A DNA stretch of 51,951 nt, taken from NCBI RefSeq assembly GCF_001591045.1, contig NZ_BCUA01000024.1, forward strand, positions 1 to 51,951. The letters are read 5' to 3'. The notes under the pieces are model-generated. The model searched no databases, was not told where the DNA came from, and saw nothing but the letters and a program-made list of their open reading frames with translations. The translations under genes and the position numbers were made by a program. Shown here piece by piece: positions 34,846 to 44,158 of the stretch (position 1 is the first letter of the stretch; every line of letters begins with the position of its first letter). The DNA comes from Sphingopyxis granuli NBRC 100800. Lineage in GTDB: Bacteria; Pseudomonadota; Alphaproteobacteria; Sphingomonadales; Sphingomonadaceae.

Positions 34846-36831
34846 TCAATGCGGCAGGAAGGCTGCAATGCGCGTGAGCATCTCGGTCCGGCTCTTGCTG
34901 TCAGACAAACTGTGCGCCAGCCCCGGATATTCGATGAGTTCCACCCGGCCGCCCGCGGCCGTGAGCGCGCGCTTCATCGCCCGCGATTGTTCGATGTCGA
35001 CATTCTGGTCGAACGTGCCATGCACCATCAGCACGGGCACCCGGATCGCAGCAGCGTTCCGTAACGGCGACCCTTCGCGGACGTGCGGCCCGGACCCGAT
35101 GTAGTCGCGCACGATGCGCTCCGAAGTGTATTTCTTGCTGTCGTTCTTCCGCATTTCGAGATCGGTAACGGGCGCGATCGCGACGATGGCCTTGAATAGG
35201 CCGGGATCGACGACGCCCGATTGCAGCGCCGCATATCCACCATAGGACCAGCCGACGATCGACAGGCGGGCGGGATCGGCGCCCTGCGACAGCAGCCAGC
35301 GGCCCGCATCGTCGATGTCGCCGATCGCGGTCCGCCACGACTGGAAACCATTGATCACGAACCATTCGTCGCCATAGCCGGCCGAACCGCGAAAATTGGG
35401 CTGCACGACGGCGAAACCCTTGTGCGCGAGATATTGCGCGAGCCAGTCGAAGCCCCATTCATCGCGCGCAGATGGGCCGCCATGCGGCATGACGATGGCG
35501 GGAAGCCCTTTCGCGTCGCTGCGCCCCGGCGGGAGCGTCAGATAGCCAGGGATCGACGTGCCGTCGGCCGAAGCATAGCGGATCGGACGAACGGGAGAGA
35601 GAGTGATATCCGCCAGCAGCGGTCGCTCATCGAGCAACGGACGCAATTCCTTGGCGGCAGGCGTATAGCGATAATAGCGTCCGGCGTCGGTGTCGGATCC
35701 CACCCACAGCAACCAATGCTTTTCGTCGGCCGACGCATCAATAAAATTGACCTGCTTGTCGCCGAGCGCGCGCGCCAGCGCCTGGGCCATCGCCTCTACC
35801 TTGGGATCGGTCACGACCATCTGGCGCTTTTCGGTGGCGAAAGTCACGCCGACAACGCGCTGATCGCGACCCACGCGAACCAGTCCGTCAACATCAACAT
35901 GCGGATGCGCGAAGAGGGTTTCGGTGGTCCCCGATCCGTCGAGTCGCCTGGCGACCGCCGCGCGGCGCCCGTCGACCTTGTCGAAACCGATGGCACGATC
36001 GGTCGCGGCATCGACGGTATAGGGATCGAACCCGTCCGACGTCAGCACGTCGACCGTCGACAGCGGCTGCCAGTTTCCACCAGCGGCGGGTTGGAAAAGA
36101 TAGGTAAGCGTGCGGCTCAGATTATCGGTCCGCCCCTTAATCGGATGCGTCCCCATGATACGCAGACGCCCCTTGCCGTCGGTGATGAATTCGACGGCAT
36201 CGGGGTGCGGCTTTTCAACCACGCGCACGCTGCCCGACTGCACGTCGACTCGGTCGACTCCCAGCCCCTCCGCATCCTTTGTAATCAACGAAGATGTATA
36301 GCGGTTGACCTCCGGAACATGGCTGCGCGTCATCAGGATCGAATCTTCCTGATCGGGCAGCCAGTCGATGACGCCTCCGCCCCGCAGATCATAGCCCAGT
36401 GCGTTGCGTCCGCGGCGAACGCTCAGCGATTTCGGATTGCGACCGTCGGCATCGACTCCGACGATGTTGCTGAACCCCAGCAACTCGTCGCCATATTTCT
36501 GCACACCGCCGACCTGGCAGATGAGCCGCCGGTCGTTGGCCCAGCGACACCAGTACAACCATTCAGGATCACCGCTCGAACGCAATATACGCCGAGGCGC
36601 ACTGTTATCGGCGATGTCGACGACATAGAGGTCATTCGCCTGCCCTTTGTTGGGAGCGATAAACGCCAGCCGCTGTCCATCGGGCGACAGGCTAGCCTGC
36701 ATGACGCCGGGAAGCGTTCCGAAGCGCCGCGCCGCATCGTCCTCCTGTGCTGCCGCCAATCCGCAAAATGGTGCCATCGCCGCGACCGCAACACCGCACG
36801 CGAGCACCCGCCTACGCTTCAGACCCGTCAT
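34846..36831 (-). CDS. S9 family serine peptidase (acylaminoacyl/dipeptidyl type)
   Basis: 661 residues. A signal sequence with KRRR (about 1-27) suggests export, perhaps by Tat. A beta-propeller region (about 35-400; ASLSPDGQRLAFIAP, LYWCRWANDRRLIC) precedes the hydrolase domain, with triad Ser529 (GWSYGGY), Asp608 (GTFDQNV) and His640 (GLAHSL). It probably cleaves peptides in the periplasm. The start at 36831 follows a GGGGGC ribosome site that is duplicated in tandem. Codon bias is somewhat weaker than in neighbours. Confidence 0.9.
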   Translation of the reverse strand: MTGLKRRRVLACGVAVAAMAPFCGLAAAQEDDAARRFGTLPGVMQASLSPDGQRLAFIAPNKGQANDLYVVDIADNSAPRRILRSSGDPEWLYWCRWANDRRLICQVGGVQKYGDELLGFSNIVGVDADGRNPKSLSVRRGRNALGYDLRGGGVIDWLPDQEDSILMTRSHVPEVNRYTSSLITKDAEGLGVDRVDVQSGSVRVVEKPHPDAVEFITDGKGRLRIMGTHPIKGRTDNLSRTLTYLFQPAAGGNWQPLSTVDVLTSDGFDPYTVDAATDRAIGFDKVDGRRAAVARRLDGSGTTETLFAHPHVDVDGLVRVGRDQRVVGVTFATEKRQMVVTDPKVEAMAQALARALGDKQVNFIDASADEKHWLLWVGSDTDAGRYYRYTPAAKELRPLLDERPLLADITLSPVRPIRYASADGTSIPGYLTLPPGRSDAKGLPAIVMPHGGPSARDEWGFDWLAQYLAHKGFAVVQPNFRGSAGYGDEWFVINGFQSWRTAIGDIDDAGRWLLSQGADPARLSIVGWSYGGYAALQSGVVDPGLFKAIVAIAPVTDLEMRKNDSKKYTSERIVRDYIGSGPHVREGSPLRNAAAIRVPVLMVHGTFDQNVDIEQSRAMKRALTAAGGRVELIEYPGLAHSLSDSKSRTEMLTRIAAFLPH

Positions 36832-37057
36832 CTTTTGCCCCCTTTTCTTTTGCCCCCGCCAAATGCGACCCTCCCCAATGCTCCGCCCGCCCTCCAAAAA
36901 GGGGGCGAAAACGAGAGCGGCATGGCAGACTCCCTTCATGGGTCCTGCTGCCGGGCATCGTCAAGCCACCCTGTTCATGTGTGGTCTCCACGCCCTTGCA
37001 TCGGTCCGACCGGACTGCCAAAAGACGCCCTTCGTCGATTTTCGAGAAGGAATTTCC

Positions 37058-38734
37058 ATGCCCCGCACCTCTCTGGTCGCGCTTTCGGTCACGGCGCTGC
37101 TCGCCGTTGCCGGGTGCAGCGCTCCCGACAAGGCGGCCTCTTCCGCCCTGCCCGACGTGCAGTTTCCCGAACTGTCGCTCCAGACGCTTCAGGACGCGAC
37201 GAAGGAATTGTCGTCGGACGCCTACGAGGGGCGTGCGCCGGGCACCGCGGGCGAGGAGAAGACGCTCGCCTATCTGATCAGGCAGTTCGAGGCGGCGGGG
37301 CTTCAGCCGGGCAACGACGGCAAGTGGACGCAGGACGTGCCGCTGGTCGAGATCACCGCGAAGAATGCGACGCCGCTGACCTTCACCGGCGGAAAGACGC
37401 CCGTAACGCTGCAATATGCGAAGGATTATGTCGCGTTCAGCTATCGCGTCCAGCCGAAGACCGAAGTCAAGGACAGCGACGTCGTCTTCGTCGGCTATGG
37501 CATCAACGCCCCCGAAAAGGGGTGGAACGACTATGCCGGGCTCGACGTCAAGGGGAAGACGGTCGTCATTCTCGTCAACGATCCCGATTGGCAGGCCAAG
37601 GAAGCGAAGGGCGAATTCAACGGCCGTGCGATGACCTATTACGGCCGCTGGACCTATAAATATGAGGAAGCGGCGCGGCAGGGCGCGGCCGCGGCGCTGA
37701 TCGTCCACGACACCGAACCCGCCGCCTATGGCTGGAACGTCGTCGAGTCGAGCAACACCGGCACGCAATATCTGGCCGACAGCCAGAATGGCGGCGCCGA
37801 CCAGACCGCCGCCAACGGCTGGATCCAGCTCGGCAAGGCGAAGGAATTGTTCGCGAGCGCCGGGCAGGATTTCGACAAGCTGCGCCAAGCCGCGGGCAAG
37901 AAGGGCTTCAAGGCGGTGCCGCTGACCGGGGTCAAGGCCTCGCTGGGCTTCGACAACGCCATCACCAAGAAATTGTCGCACAATGTAGTCGGCATCCTGC
38001 CGGGCGCCAAGCGGCCTGACGAATATGTGCTCTATACCGCGCATTGGGATCATCTCGGCCGCTGCACGCCGGTGAACGGCGACGGCATCTGCAACGGCGC
38101 GGTCGACAATGCGACCGGCACCGCCGCGCTGATCACGCTCGCGCAGGCCTATCAAAAGGCCGGAGCGCCCGACCGCAGCGTCGTCTTCGTCGCCGTCACG
38201 GCCGAGGAGTCGGGACTGCTCGGGTCCGAATATTATGCCGCAAATCCGATCTTCCCACTCGCCCAGACGGTCGGCGGAGTGAACATGGACGCGCTGAACC
38301 CCAGCGGCCCCGCCAAGGACATCGTCGTCGTCGGGCGCGGCAAGTCGGAACTCGACACCTATCTCGAAAAGATCGCCAAGGCGGCGAACGTCACGATCGT
38401 CGACGAACCGACGCCGGAAAAGGGCTTCTATTACCGGTCCGACCATTTCAGCTTCGCCAAGCGCGGCGTGCCCTTCTTCAACTTCGGCGCCGGCCAGGAT
38501 CTGGTCGAGGGCGGCACCGACGCCGGGAAGAAGGCGTCGGAGGATTATGAGAAGAACCGCTATCACGCCCCCGCCGACGAATATGCGGCGATCAAGAACT
38601 GGGACGGCATGCTCGCCGATCTCAAGCTCTTCTATGCCGCCGGCCGCATGCTCGCATCGACCGACGCCTGGCCGAACTGGGTGAAGGGCGACGAGTTCCG
38701 CGCCGCGCGCGACAAGTCGCGCCCGACGAAGTAG
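37058..38734 (+). CDS. M28 family metallopeptidase, lipoprotein
   Basis: 558 residues. A lipoprotein signal ends at Cys20 (LLAVAGC). A PA-like insert (about 110-270) interrupts the catalytic domain. Two-zinc ligands appear in AHWDHLG, GAVDNATGTAAL, VTAEESGLLGSEYY, VNMDALNPSG and YRSDHFSFAKRGVP, the order of M28 aminopeptidases. Anchored on the outer or inner membrane, it would trim N-terminal residues of peptides. AGAAGG precedes the ATG. It is divergent from the S9 peptidase with a 226-base promoter region. Confidence 0.93.
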   Translation: MPRTSLVALSVTALLAVAGCSAPDKAASSALPDVQFPELSLQTLQDATKELSSDAYEGRAPGTAGEEKTLAYLIRQFEAAGLQPGNDGKWTQDVPLVEITAKNATPLTFTGGKTPVTLQYAKDYVAFSYRVQPKTEVKDSDVVFVGYGINAPEKGWNDYAGLDVKGKTVVILVNDPDWQAKEAKGEFNGRAMTYYGRWTYKYEEAARQGAAAALIVHDTEPAAYGWNVVESSNTGTQYLADSQNGGADQTAANGWIQLGKAKELFASAGQDFDKLRQAAGKKGFKAVPLTGVKASLGFDNAITKKLSHNVVGILPGAKRPDEYVLYTAHWDHLGRCTPVNGDGICNGAVDNATGTAALITLAQAYQKAGAPDRSVVFVAVTAEESGLLGSEYYAANPIFPLAQTVGGVNMDALNPSGPAKDIVVVGRGKSELDTYLEKIAKAANVTIVDEPTPEKGFYYRSDHFSFAKRGVPFFNFGAGQDLVEGGTDAGKKASEDYEKNRYHAPADEYAAIKNWDGMLADLKLFYAAGRMLASTDAWPNWVKGDEFRAARDKSRPTK

Positions 38735-38749
38735 GTCGGAGTCCGCTCC

Positions 38750-38843
38750 TCGTCATGGCGAGGGGCGACGCGGCACGGTAATCTCCGGCTGCCGTCCCGA
38801 AAGGACGCCGGCTGGAGATTGCTTCGCTCCGCTCGCCATGGCG
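38750..38843. repeat. Dispersed nested inverted repeat
   Basis: The outer arms are GTCATGGCGAG and CTCGCCATGGC. The inner arms start AATCTCC at 38780 and end GGAGATT at 38820, pairing over 18 bases with three mismatches around CGAAA. It lies between the M28 peptidase and aguA. A similar GTCATTGCGA fragment lies near 5533. Confidence 0.65.
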
Positions 38844-38872
38844 GAGCGGGAAACAAGGGATCGGGAGCAGAC

Positions 38873-39856
38873 ATGACGTTGCGCATGGCCGCCGAATGGG
38901 CGCCGCACGAAGCGGTGTGGATCGGCTTCCCGCACCTCGACGCGGAGTGGGCGGGCCGGATCGACGCCGCGCGCCGCGACGTCGCGGCGTTCGCCAATGC
39001 GGTCCATGACGGCGGCCGGGGCGAAGAGGTGCGGCTGGTCGTCAACGACGAGCGCCAGGCCGAGGTCGCGGCGGCGCTCGTCGATCCGGCGGTGCGCATC
39101 CTCGTCCAGCCGCTCGGCGACATCTGGCTGCGCGATACCGGGCCGATCGTCGCCGGAACCAGCGCGGCGCGGCGGGCGCGAAACTTCGAATTCAACTGGT
39201 GGGGTGAGAAATTCGTCATGCCCGGCGATCAGGAGGTCGGCGCCGCGCTCGCGCATGCAGGCGGACTGCCGGTCGACGATCAGGACTGGGTGCTCGAAGG
39301 CGGCGGCATCGACGTCGACGGCACCGGCCTTTGTGTCACGACCGAGGAATGCCTGCTCAACACGAACCGCAACCCGACGCTGACGCGCGAGGATATCGCG
39401 GTGCGGCTCCGCCAGTCGCTCGGCATCGAGCGACTGCTGTGGTTGGGCAATGGACTGATCGGCGACCATACCGACGGGCATGTCGACAATCTGGCGCGCT
39501 TCGTCGGCGAGGGGCGGCTGGCGATTCCCGTGGCGACAGACGATCATGACCCCAACGCTTCCATCTATGCCGACGCGCGCGCCCGCACCGCGGCGTTCGG
39601 TGGGATCGAGATTGTCGATCTGCCCTCGCCCGGCCGCATCGAAATCGACGGCGACCTTGCGGCGGCGAGTTATATGAATTTCTATATCGGCAACAGCGTG
39701 GTAGTCGTCCCGACCTATGGCGCGGCGAACGACCGGGTGGCGGTCGACACGATCGGCGCGCTGTTCCCCGATCGCCGCACGGTCGGGATCGATGCGCGCG
39801 GGATCATCGTCGGCGGCGGCAGCTTCCATTGCTCGAGCCAGCAGCTTCCGGCCTAG
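38873..39856 (+). CDS. aguA: Agmatine deiminase
   Basis: 327 residues. It hydrolyses agmatine to N-carbamoylputrescine and ammonia. Peptidyl-arginine-deiminase fold with RDTGPIV, GNGLIGDHTDGHVDN (catalytic His and Asp), and nucleophile Cys320 near the C-terminus (GGSFHCSSQQ). GGGAG precedes the ATG. The stop codon TAG (39854-39856) lies within the arm of an inverted repeat. Followed by aguB, the next pathway step. Confidence 0.95.
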   Translation: MTLRMAAEWAPHEAVWIGFPHLDAEWAGRIDAARRDVAAFANAVHDGGRGEEVRLVVNDERQAEVAAALVDPAVRILVQPLGDIWLRDTGPIVAGTSAARRARNFEFNWWGEKFVMPGDQEVGAALAHAGGLPVDDQDWVLEGGGIDVDGTGLCVTTEECLLNTNRNPTLTREDIAVRLRQSLGIERLLWLGNGLIGDHTDGHVDNLARFVGEGRLAIPVATDDHDPNASIYADARARTAAFGGIEIVDLPSPGRIEIDGDLAAASYMNFYIGNSVVVVPTYGAANDRVAVDTIGALFPDRRTVGIDARGIIVGGGSFHCSSQQLPA

Positions 39857-39936
39857 GGCGGATCGCCATTCAGCCCTGACGGCTTGCAAATGGCGGCTTT
39901 TCGGCTCGCTATCTTCTGAATGGCGATCCGTCCTAG
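39853..39936. repeat. Inverted repeat containing the aguA stop codon
   Basis: Arms at 39853-39873 and 39916-39936 match at 20 of 21 positions (core CGGATCGCCATTCAG and its complement). The 42-base centre contains TGGCGGCTTTTCGGCTCGC. Without a T-tract it is more likely a dispersed repeat than a simple terminator. It fills most of the aguA-aguB gap. Confidence 0.75.
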
Positions 39937-39993
39937 CATCGGGCGCAAAGCCCCCTATATTCCGGCTCGTTTCGAGCCCATCACGGATCCGCC

Positions 39994-40845
39994 ATGCCCC
40001 GCACCCTCACCGTCGCCGCGCTTCAGCTTCCCCTGCCCGGTCCCGTCGAACCCAATATCGCGGCCGTGTCGACACTGGTCGAAGAGGCCGCAGCGCAGGG
40101 CGCGCAGGTCATCCTGCCGCCCGAACTGTTCGAAGGCCCCTATTTCTGTCAGGTCGAGGAAGAGGAATTGTTCGCCGGCGCGCGGCCGACCGCCGAGCAC
40201 CCGAGCGTCGTTGCGATGCGGGCGCTCGCCGCCCGACTGGGCGTCGCCATCCCGACCAGCTTCTTCGAGAAGGATGGGCCGCATTACTACAACACGCTCG
40301 CGATGATCGGCCCCGACGGCGCCATCATGGGAACATACCGCAAGAGCCACATTCCCGACGGCCCCGGCTATGAAGAGAAATATTATTTCCGCCCCGGCAA
40401 CACGGGGTTCAAGGTCTGGGACCTGTTCGGCACGCGGATCGGCGTCGGTGTCTGCTGGGACCAATGGTATCCCGAATGCGCGCGCGCGATGGCGCTGATG
40501 GGCGCGGAACTGCTTTTCTATCCGACTGCGATCGGATCGGAGCCCTATGACCCCGACCTCGACACGAGCCAGATGTGGCGCCGCGCGATGCAGGGGCACG
40601 CGGTTTCGAACTGCATGCCGGTGATCGCCGCCAACCGCATCGGCACCGAGGGCGAATCCGATTTCTATGGCCACAGCTTCATCAGCGACGAGTGGGGCAA
40701 TTTGTCCAAGGCGTTCGGAGCGGTGGAAACGGGTGTGCTGGTCGAGACGATCGACCTCGACCGCGCCGCTAAGCATCGGGCAGGAATGGGTTTCTTCCGC
40801 GATCGCCGCCCGCAGCTCTATGGCCGGCTGGTCGAGGACGTCTGA
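39994..40845 (+). CDS. aguB: N-carbamoylputrescine amidase
   Basis: 283 residues. Nitrilase-superfamily triad Glu44 (LPPELFEGPYF), Lys117 (YRKSHIPDG) and Cys154 (GVGVCWDQWYPE). ELFEGPYFCQ and HRAGMGFFRDRRP are typical of the plant and bacterial CPA branch. It converts N-carbamoylputrescine to putrescine. With aguA it completes agmatine-to-putrescine conversion; arginine decarboxylase is not in the window. Confidence 0.96.
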   Translation: MPRTLTVAALQLPLPGPVEPNIAAVSTLVEEAAAQGAQVILPPELFEGPYFCQVEEEELFAGARPTAEHPSVVAMRALAARLGVAIPTSFFEKDGPHYYNTLAMIGPDGAIMGTYRKSHIPDGPGYEEKYYFRPGNTGFKVWDLFGTRIGVGVCWDQWYPECARAMALMGAELLFYPTAIGSEPYDPDLDTSQMWRRAMQGHAVSNCMPVIAANRIGTEGESDFYGHSFISDEWGNLSKAFGAVETGVLVETIDLDRAAKHRAGMGFFRDRRPQLYGRLVEDV

Positions 40846-40891
40846 CCCTCGCTCCATTGCGTCCGCGACGGACCGATGGTACCTTTAAATC

Positions 40892-41587
40892 ATGAATTCT
40901 TGCGATGCCTGCGTCGTCCGCAACCGGTCGATATGCGCTGCGCTCGACTCCGTCGAGGTTGAGGCGCTCAATGCGATCGGCCGTCGCCGCACGCTGGAGC
41001 CGGGAGAGTCGTTGATCTGGGAGGACAGCGAGTCCGTCCTCGTCGCCAACGTCGTCGAAGGCGTGCTCAAATTGTCCACCGGTACCGAGGACGGGCGCGA
41101 GCAGATCGTCGGCGTCGTCTATCCTTCGGACTTCATCGGTCGGCCGTTCGGCGCCACGACGCCGCATTCGGTGACGGCGATGACCGAAGCGAAGGTCTGC
41201 GTCTTTTCGCGCACCGATTTCGACGGCTTCGCGAGCCGCCACCCCGCGCTCGAACACAAGCTGCTCCAGCGCACGCTGACCGAGCTCGACCGGACGCGAC
41301 GCTGGATGCTGCTGCTCGGGCGCAAGAATGCCGAGGAACGGGTCGCGACCTTCCTGCTCGACATGTCGGAACGGCTCGTCGATCCGGGCTGCGACACGCC
41401 CGACCAGCCGCTCGACCGCTTCGACCTGCCCTTCTCGCGCCAGCAGGTCGGCGATATATTGGGGCTGACGATCGAGACCGTCAGCCGTCAGTTCACCAAG
41501 CTGAAGCGCGACGGAATCGTCGACCTGCCATCGCGCCGCGCGGTCGTCATTCGCGACCGCGCGGAGCTGAAGGCGCTCGCCGGCTGA
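40892..41587 (+). CDS. fnrL: Crp/Fnr family regulator, FnrL type
   Basis: 231 residues. Cys4, Cys7 and Cys15 (C-x2-C-x7-C) and Cys103 match the [4Fe-4S] ligand set of FnrL proteins. A cyclic-nucleotide-binding-like domain (about 20-140) leads to a helix-turn-helix with QQVGDILGLTIETVSRQF; the E-x2-S-R recognition pattern reads TTGAT half-sites. It would switch on microaerobic genes when oxygen falls. The perfect FNR box before ccoN is the likely target. Only 46 bases separate it from aguB. Confidence 0.9.
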   Translation: MNSCDACVVRNRSICAALDSVEVEALNAIGRRRTLEPGESLIWEDSESVLVANVVEGVLKLSTGTEDGREQIVGVVYPSDFIGRPFGATTPHSVTAMTEAKVCVFSRTDFDGFASRHPALEHKLLQRTLTELDRTRRWMLLLGRKNAEERVATFLLDMSERLVDPGCDTPDQPLDRFDLPFSRQQVGDILGLTIETVSRQFTKLKRDGIVDLPSRRAVVIRDRAELKALAG

Positions 41588-42259
41588 TCAAAAGCGCAGG
41601 GCGACCCCGGCGCTGATCACCCACGGGTCGAGCTGGTGGCGCGTTTCCAGCACCTTCGTGGTGCCGGCGAACCAGCGCGCATTGGTGTCGATGAAATAGC
41701 GCTTGGCATCGAGGCTGACCGCAAGCCCGGTGTCATTCACCGGAATATCGACGCCCGCCTGCAGAGCGAAGCCGAGTTCGTTCGACATGTCGAAGCGCGT
41801 CGCGCCGAGCGTGCGCGTCGCGGCGCCGGGCTTTTCCTTGAAGAACAGGAAATAGGCCGGCCCCGCCCCGACATAGGGCGACACGCCGCCGGGATTGAAA
41901 TGATATTTGACCGTGACGGTCGCGGGCACCAGCTTTGCGTTGGACACCAGTTCGGCGCCAGGAAGCCCCGCGGTTCCGTCGACGTCATGCTGCGTCATGC
42001 AGCAGATGGTTTCGACCGACACGGCGGGCGAGACGAAATATTCGATCGCCAGCGTCGGGACGACATTGTCGTTCGCGCTGGTCTGCGTGCCCGCGGGGAG
42101 GCCGATCAGGTCGGTGCGCACCTTGTCGATCTTGCCGTCGGGCAGCACGCCCGTCGCCAGCAGCTTGACCTGCAACCGGCCCTGCCCTTCCTGAGCATGG
42201 GCGGGCTGGACGGCCGCGGCGAAGGCAGCGGTTGCCAGCAGGAGGGGAAGCTTACGCAT
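41588..42259 (-). CDS. ompW: OmpW family outer-membrane protein
   Basis: 223 residues. Signal peptide 1-22 (LLLATAAFAAAVQPAHA). The eight-strand barrel has VLPDGKIDKV, VVPTLAIEYFVSPAVSVE, VTVKYHFNPGGVSPYVGAGPAY, GVDIPVN and DAKRYFID, and ends in a C-terminal Phe (AGVALRF). OmpW forms a narrow hydrophobic channel. Its stop abuts the fnrL stop with no base between. It is divergent from ccoN across a shared region with an FNR box; FNR controls ompW in E. coli. Confidence 0.92.
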   Translation of the reverse strand: MRKLPLLLATAAFAAAVQPAHAQEGQGRLQVKLLATGVLPDGKIDKVRTDLIGLPAGTQTSANDNVVPTLAIEYFVSPAVSVETICCMTQHDVDGTAGLPGAELVSNAKLVPATVTVKYHFNPGGVSPYVGAGPAYFLFFKEKPGAATRTLGATRFDMSNELGFALQAGVDIPVNDTGLAVSLDAKRYFIDTNARWFAGTTKVLETRHQLDPWVISAGVALRF

Positions 42260-42420
42260 GGATAGTCTCCGTGCGCCATAGCGGCCGCCCTTCGCGGCCC
42301 AGGGTGATTATGGCGCGGCGGCCTGCTGCGCCGCTTCACGACCCGCGACATTGATCCTGCGCAAAAAGGGTTCCGCCCCGCCGAAGCGGCGCGAAATATT
42401 GGTCGTTCCCGGCTTGATAA

Positions 42421-42434
42421 TTGATCCGGATCAA
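42421..42434. promoter_or_regulatory. Perfect FNR box between ompW and ccoN
   Basis: TTGATCCGGATCAA is an exact TTGAT-N4-ATCAA palindrome. It lies 55 bases before the ccoN start codon and 162 bases before that of ompW. The spacing fits class II activation of ccoN by FnrL; regulation of ompW from the same site is possible. Confidence 0.85.
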
Positions 42435-42488
42435 TGTTTCACCGACAGGCGGGGCGCAGGGCGGCCCCGTTCAGTAGGGGTAAGATTC

Positions 42489-44147
42489 ATGGACAAAGTC
42501 GTAGCGCGCGGCGGCATCTGGATCGCCGTGATGCTGGTGGCCCTGGTGGCCGCGGCCACCGCGAAGGACGCCGGCTTCTCGATCCACATGACGATCGTCG
42601 CCTTCACGGCACTGGTCATCATGGCGATCGGCGTCTCCAAGGCGGATTACAGCACGATCGCGCGCGGCGTCCTGCGGATGCCGTCGGGCGAGACAACCTA
42701 TGACGACGATCCGGTGCGCTGGGGCGTGCTCGCGACCGTCTTCTGGGGCATCGTCGGTTTCCTGGTCGGCCTCTACATCGCCCTGCAGCTTGCCTTTCCG
42801 GCGCTGAACCTCGGCCTTGAATACACGACCTTCGGGCGGCTGCGGCCGCTGCATACCTCTGCGGTCGTCTTCGCCTTCGGCGGCAACGCGCTGATCGCAA
42901 CGAGCTTCTACGTCGTGCAACGCACCTGCCGTGCGCGGCTGGCCTTCCCCGGGATCGCCCGCTTCGTCTTCTGGGGCTATCAGATGTTCCTGGTGCTCGC
43001 GGCGAGCGGCTATGTCCTCGGCATCACGCAGTCGCGCGAATATGCCGAGCCCGAATGGTATGTCGACCTGTGGCTGACGATCGTCTGGGTCCTCTATGGC
43101 GCGGTGTTCGTCGGCACGCTGCTGAAGCGCAAGGAGCCGCATATCTATGTAGCGAACTGGTTCTACCTGTCGTTCATCATCACCATCGCGATGCTGCACA
43201 TCCTCAACAATCTGGCGGTGCCGGTGTCGTGGACGGGATCGCTGTCCTACTCGGCCTTCTCGGGCGTGCAGGATGCGCTGGTCCAGTGGTGGTACGGGCA
43301 CAATGCGGTCGCCTTCTTCCTGACCGTGCCCTTCCTCGCGATGATGTATTATTTCGTGCCCAAGCAGGCGCAGCGGCCGATCTACAGCTATCGGCTGTCG
43401 ATCCTGCACTTCTGGTCGCTGATCTTCCTCTACATCTGGGCGGGCCCGCATCACCTGCACTATACCGCGCTGCCCGACTGGGCGCAGACGCTGGGCATGG
43501 TCTTCTCCGTCATCCTGTGGATGCCGAGCTGGGGCGGCATGATCAACGGCCTGATGACGCTGAACGGCGCGTGGGACAAGGTGCGCACCGACCCGATCAT
43601 CCGCATGATGGTCGTCGCCCTCGCCTTCTATGGCATGGCGACGTTCGAGGGCCCGATGCTGAGCGTCAAGGTCGTCAACTCGCTGTCGCACTATACCGAC
43701 TGGACGATCGGCCATGTCCACGCCGGCGCGCTCGGCTGGAACGGGATGATCACCTTTGCCGCAGTCTACTACCTCGTTCCGCGGCTGTGGAACCGCGAGC
43801 GGCTCTATAGCCTGCGCATGGTCAACTGGCACTTCTGGCTCGCGACGCTGGGGATCGTCTTCTATGCCTCGGCCATGTGGGTCGCCGGCGTGACCCAGGG
43901 GCTGATGTGGCGCGAATATGGCGCCGACGGCTATCTGGTGAACAGCTTCGTCGACACGGTCGCCGCGCTGCACCCGATGTACCTGCTCCGCGCGTTCGGC
44001 GGCGTGCTCTACCTCGCGGGCGGCGTGCTGATGGTCGTCAACGTCTGGCGCACGATCCAGGGTCGCCAGCGCGAGGAGGCCCCGATGTCCTCCGCTCCCT
44101 ATGACGCGGCCGCCGATCGCCCGATCGCGCCCGCCCCGGCCGAATAA
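42489..44147 (+). CDS. ccoN: cbb3-type cytochrome c oxidase subunit I
   Basis: 552 residues with about 14 membrane helices. It holds heme b, the heme b3-CuB centre and the oxygen-reduction site. [17 protein letters not shown] contains a low-spin heme His. [28 protein letters not shown] and [15 protein letters not shown] hold the CuB and high-spin heme histidines. AGGGG precedes the ATG at 42489; upstream codons in frame overlap the FNR box and are excluded. First gene of ccoNOQP. Confidence 0.97.
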   Translation: MDKVVARGGIWIAVMLVALVAAATAKDAGFSIHMTIVAFTALVIMAIGVSKADYSTIARGVLRMPSGETTYDDDPVRWGVLATVFWGIVGFLVGLYIALQLAFPALNLGLEYTTFGRLRPLHTSAVVFAFGGNALIATSFYVVQRTCRARLAFPGIARFVFWGYQMFLVLAASGYVLGITQSREYAEPEWYVDLWLTIVWVLYGAVFVGTLLKRKEPHIYVANWFYLSFIITIAMLHILNNLAVPVSWTGSLSYSAFSGVQDALVQWWYGHNAVAFFLTVPFLAMMYYFVPKQAQRPIYSYRLSILHFWSLIFLYIWAGPHHLHYTALPDWAQTLGMVFSVILWMPSWGGMINGLMTLNGAWDKVRTDPIIRMMVVALAFYGMATFEGPMLSVKVVNSLSHYTDWTIGHVHAGALGWNGMITFAAVYYLVPRLWNRERLYSLRMVNWHFWLATLGIVFYASAMWVAGVTQGLMWREYGADGYLVNSFVDTVAALHPMYLLRAFGGVLYLAGGVLMVVNVWRTIQGRQREEAPMSSAPYDAAADRPIAPAPAE

Positions 44148-44158
44148 GGATAGTCGCC

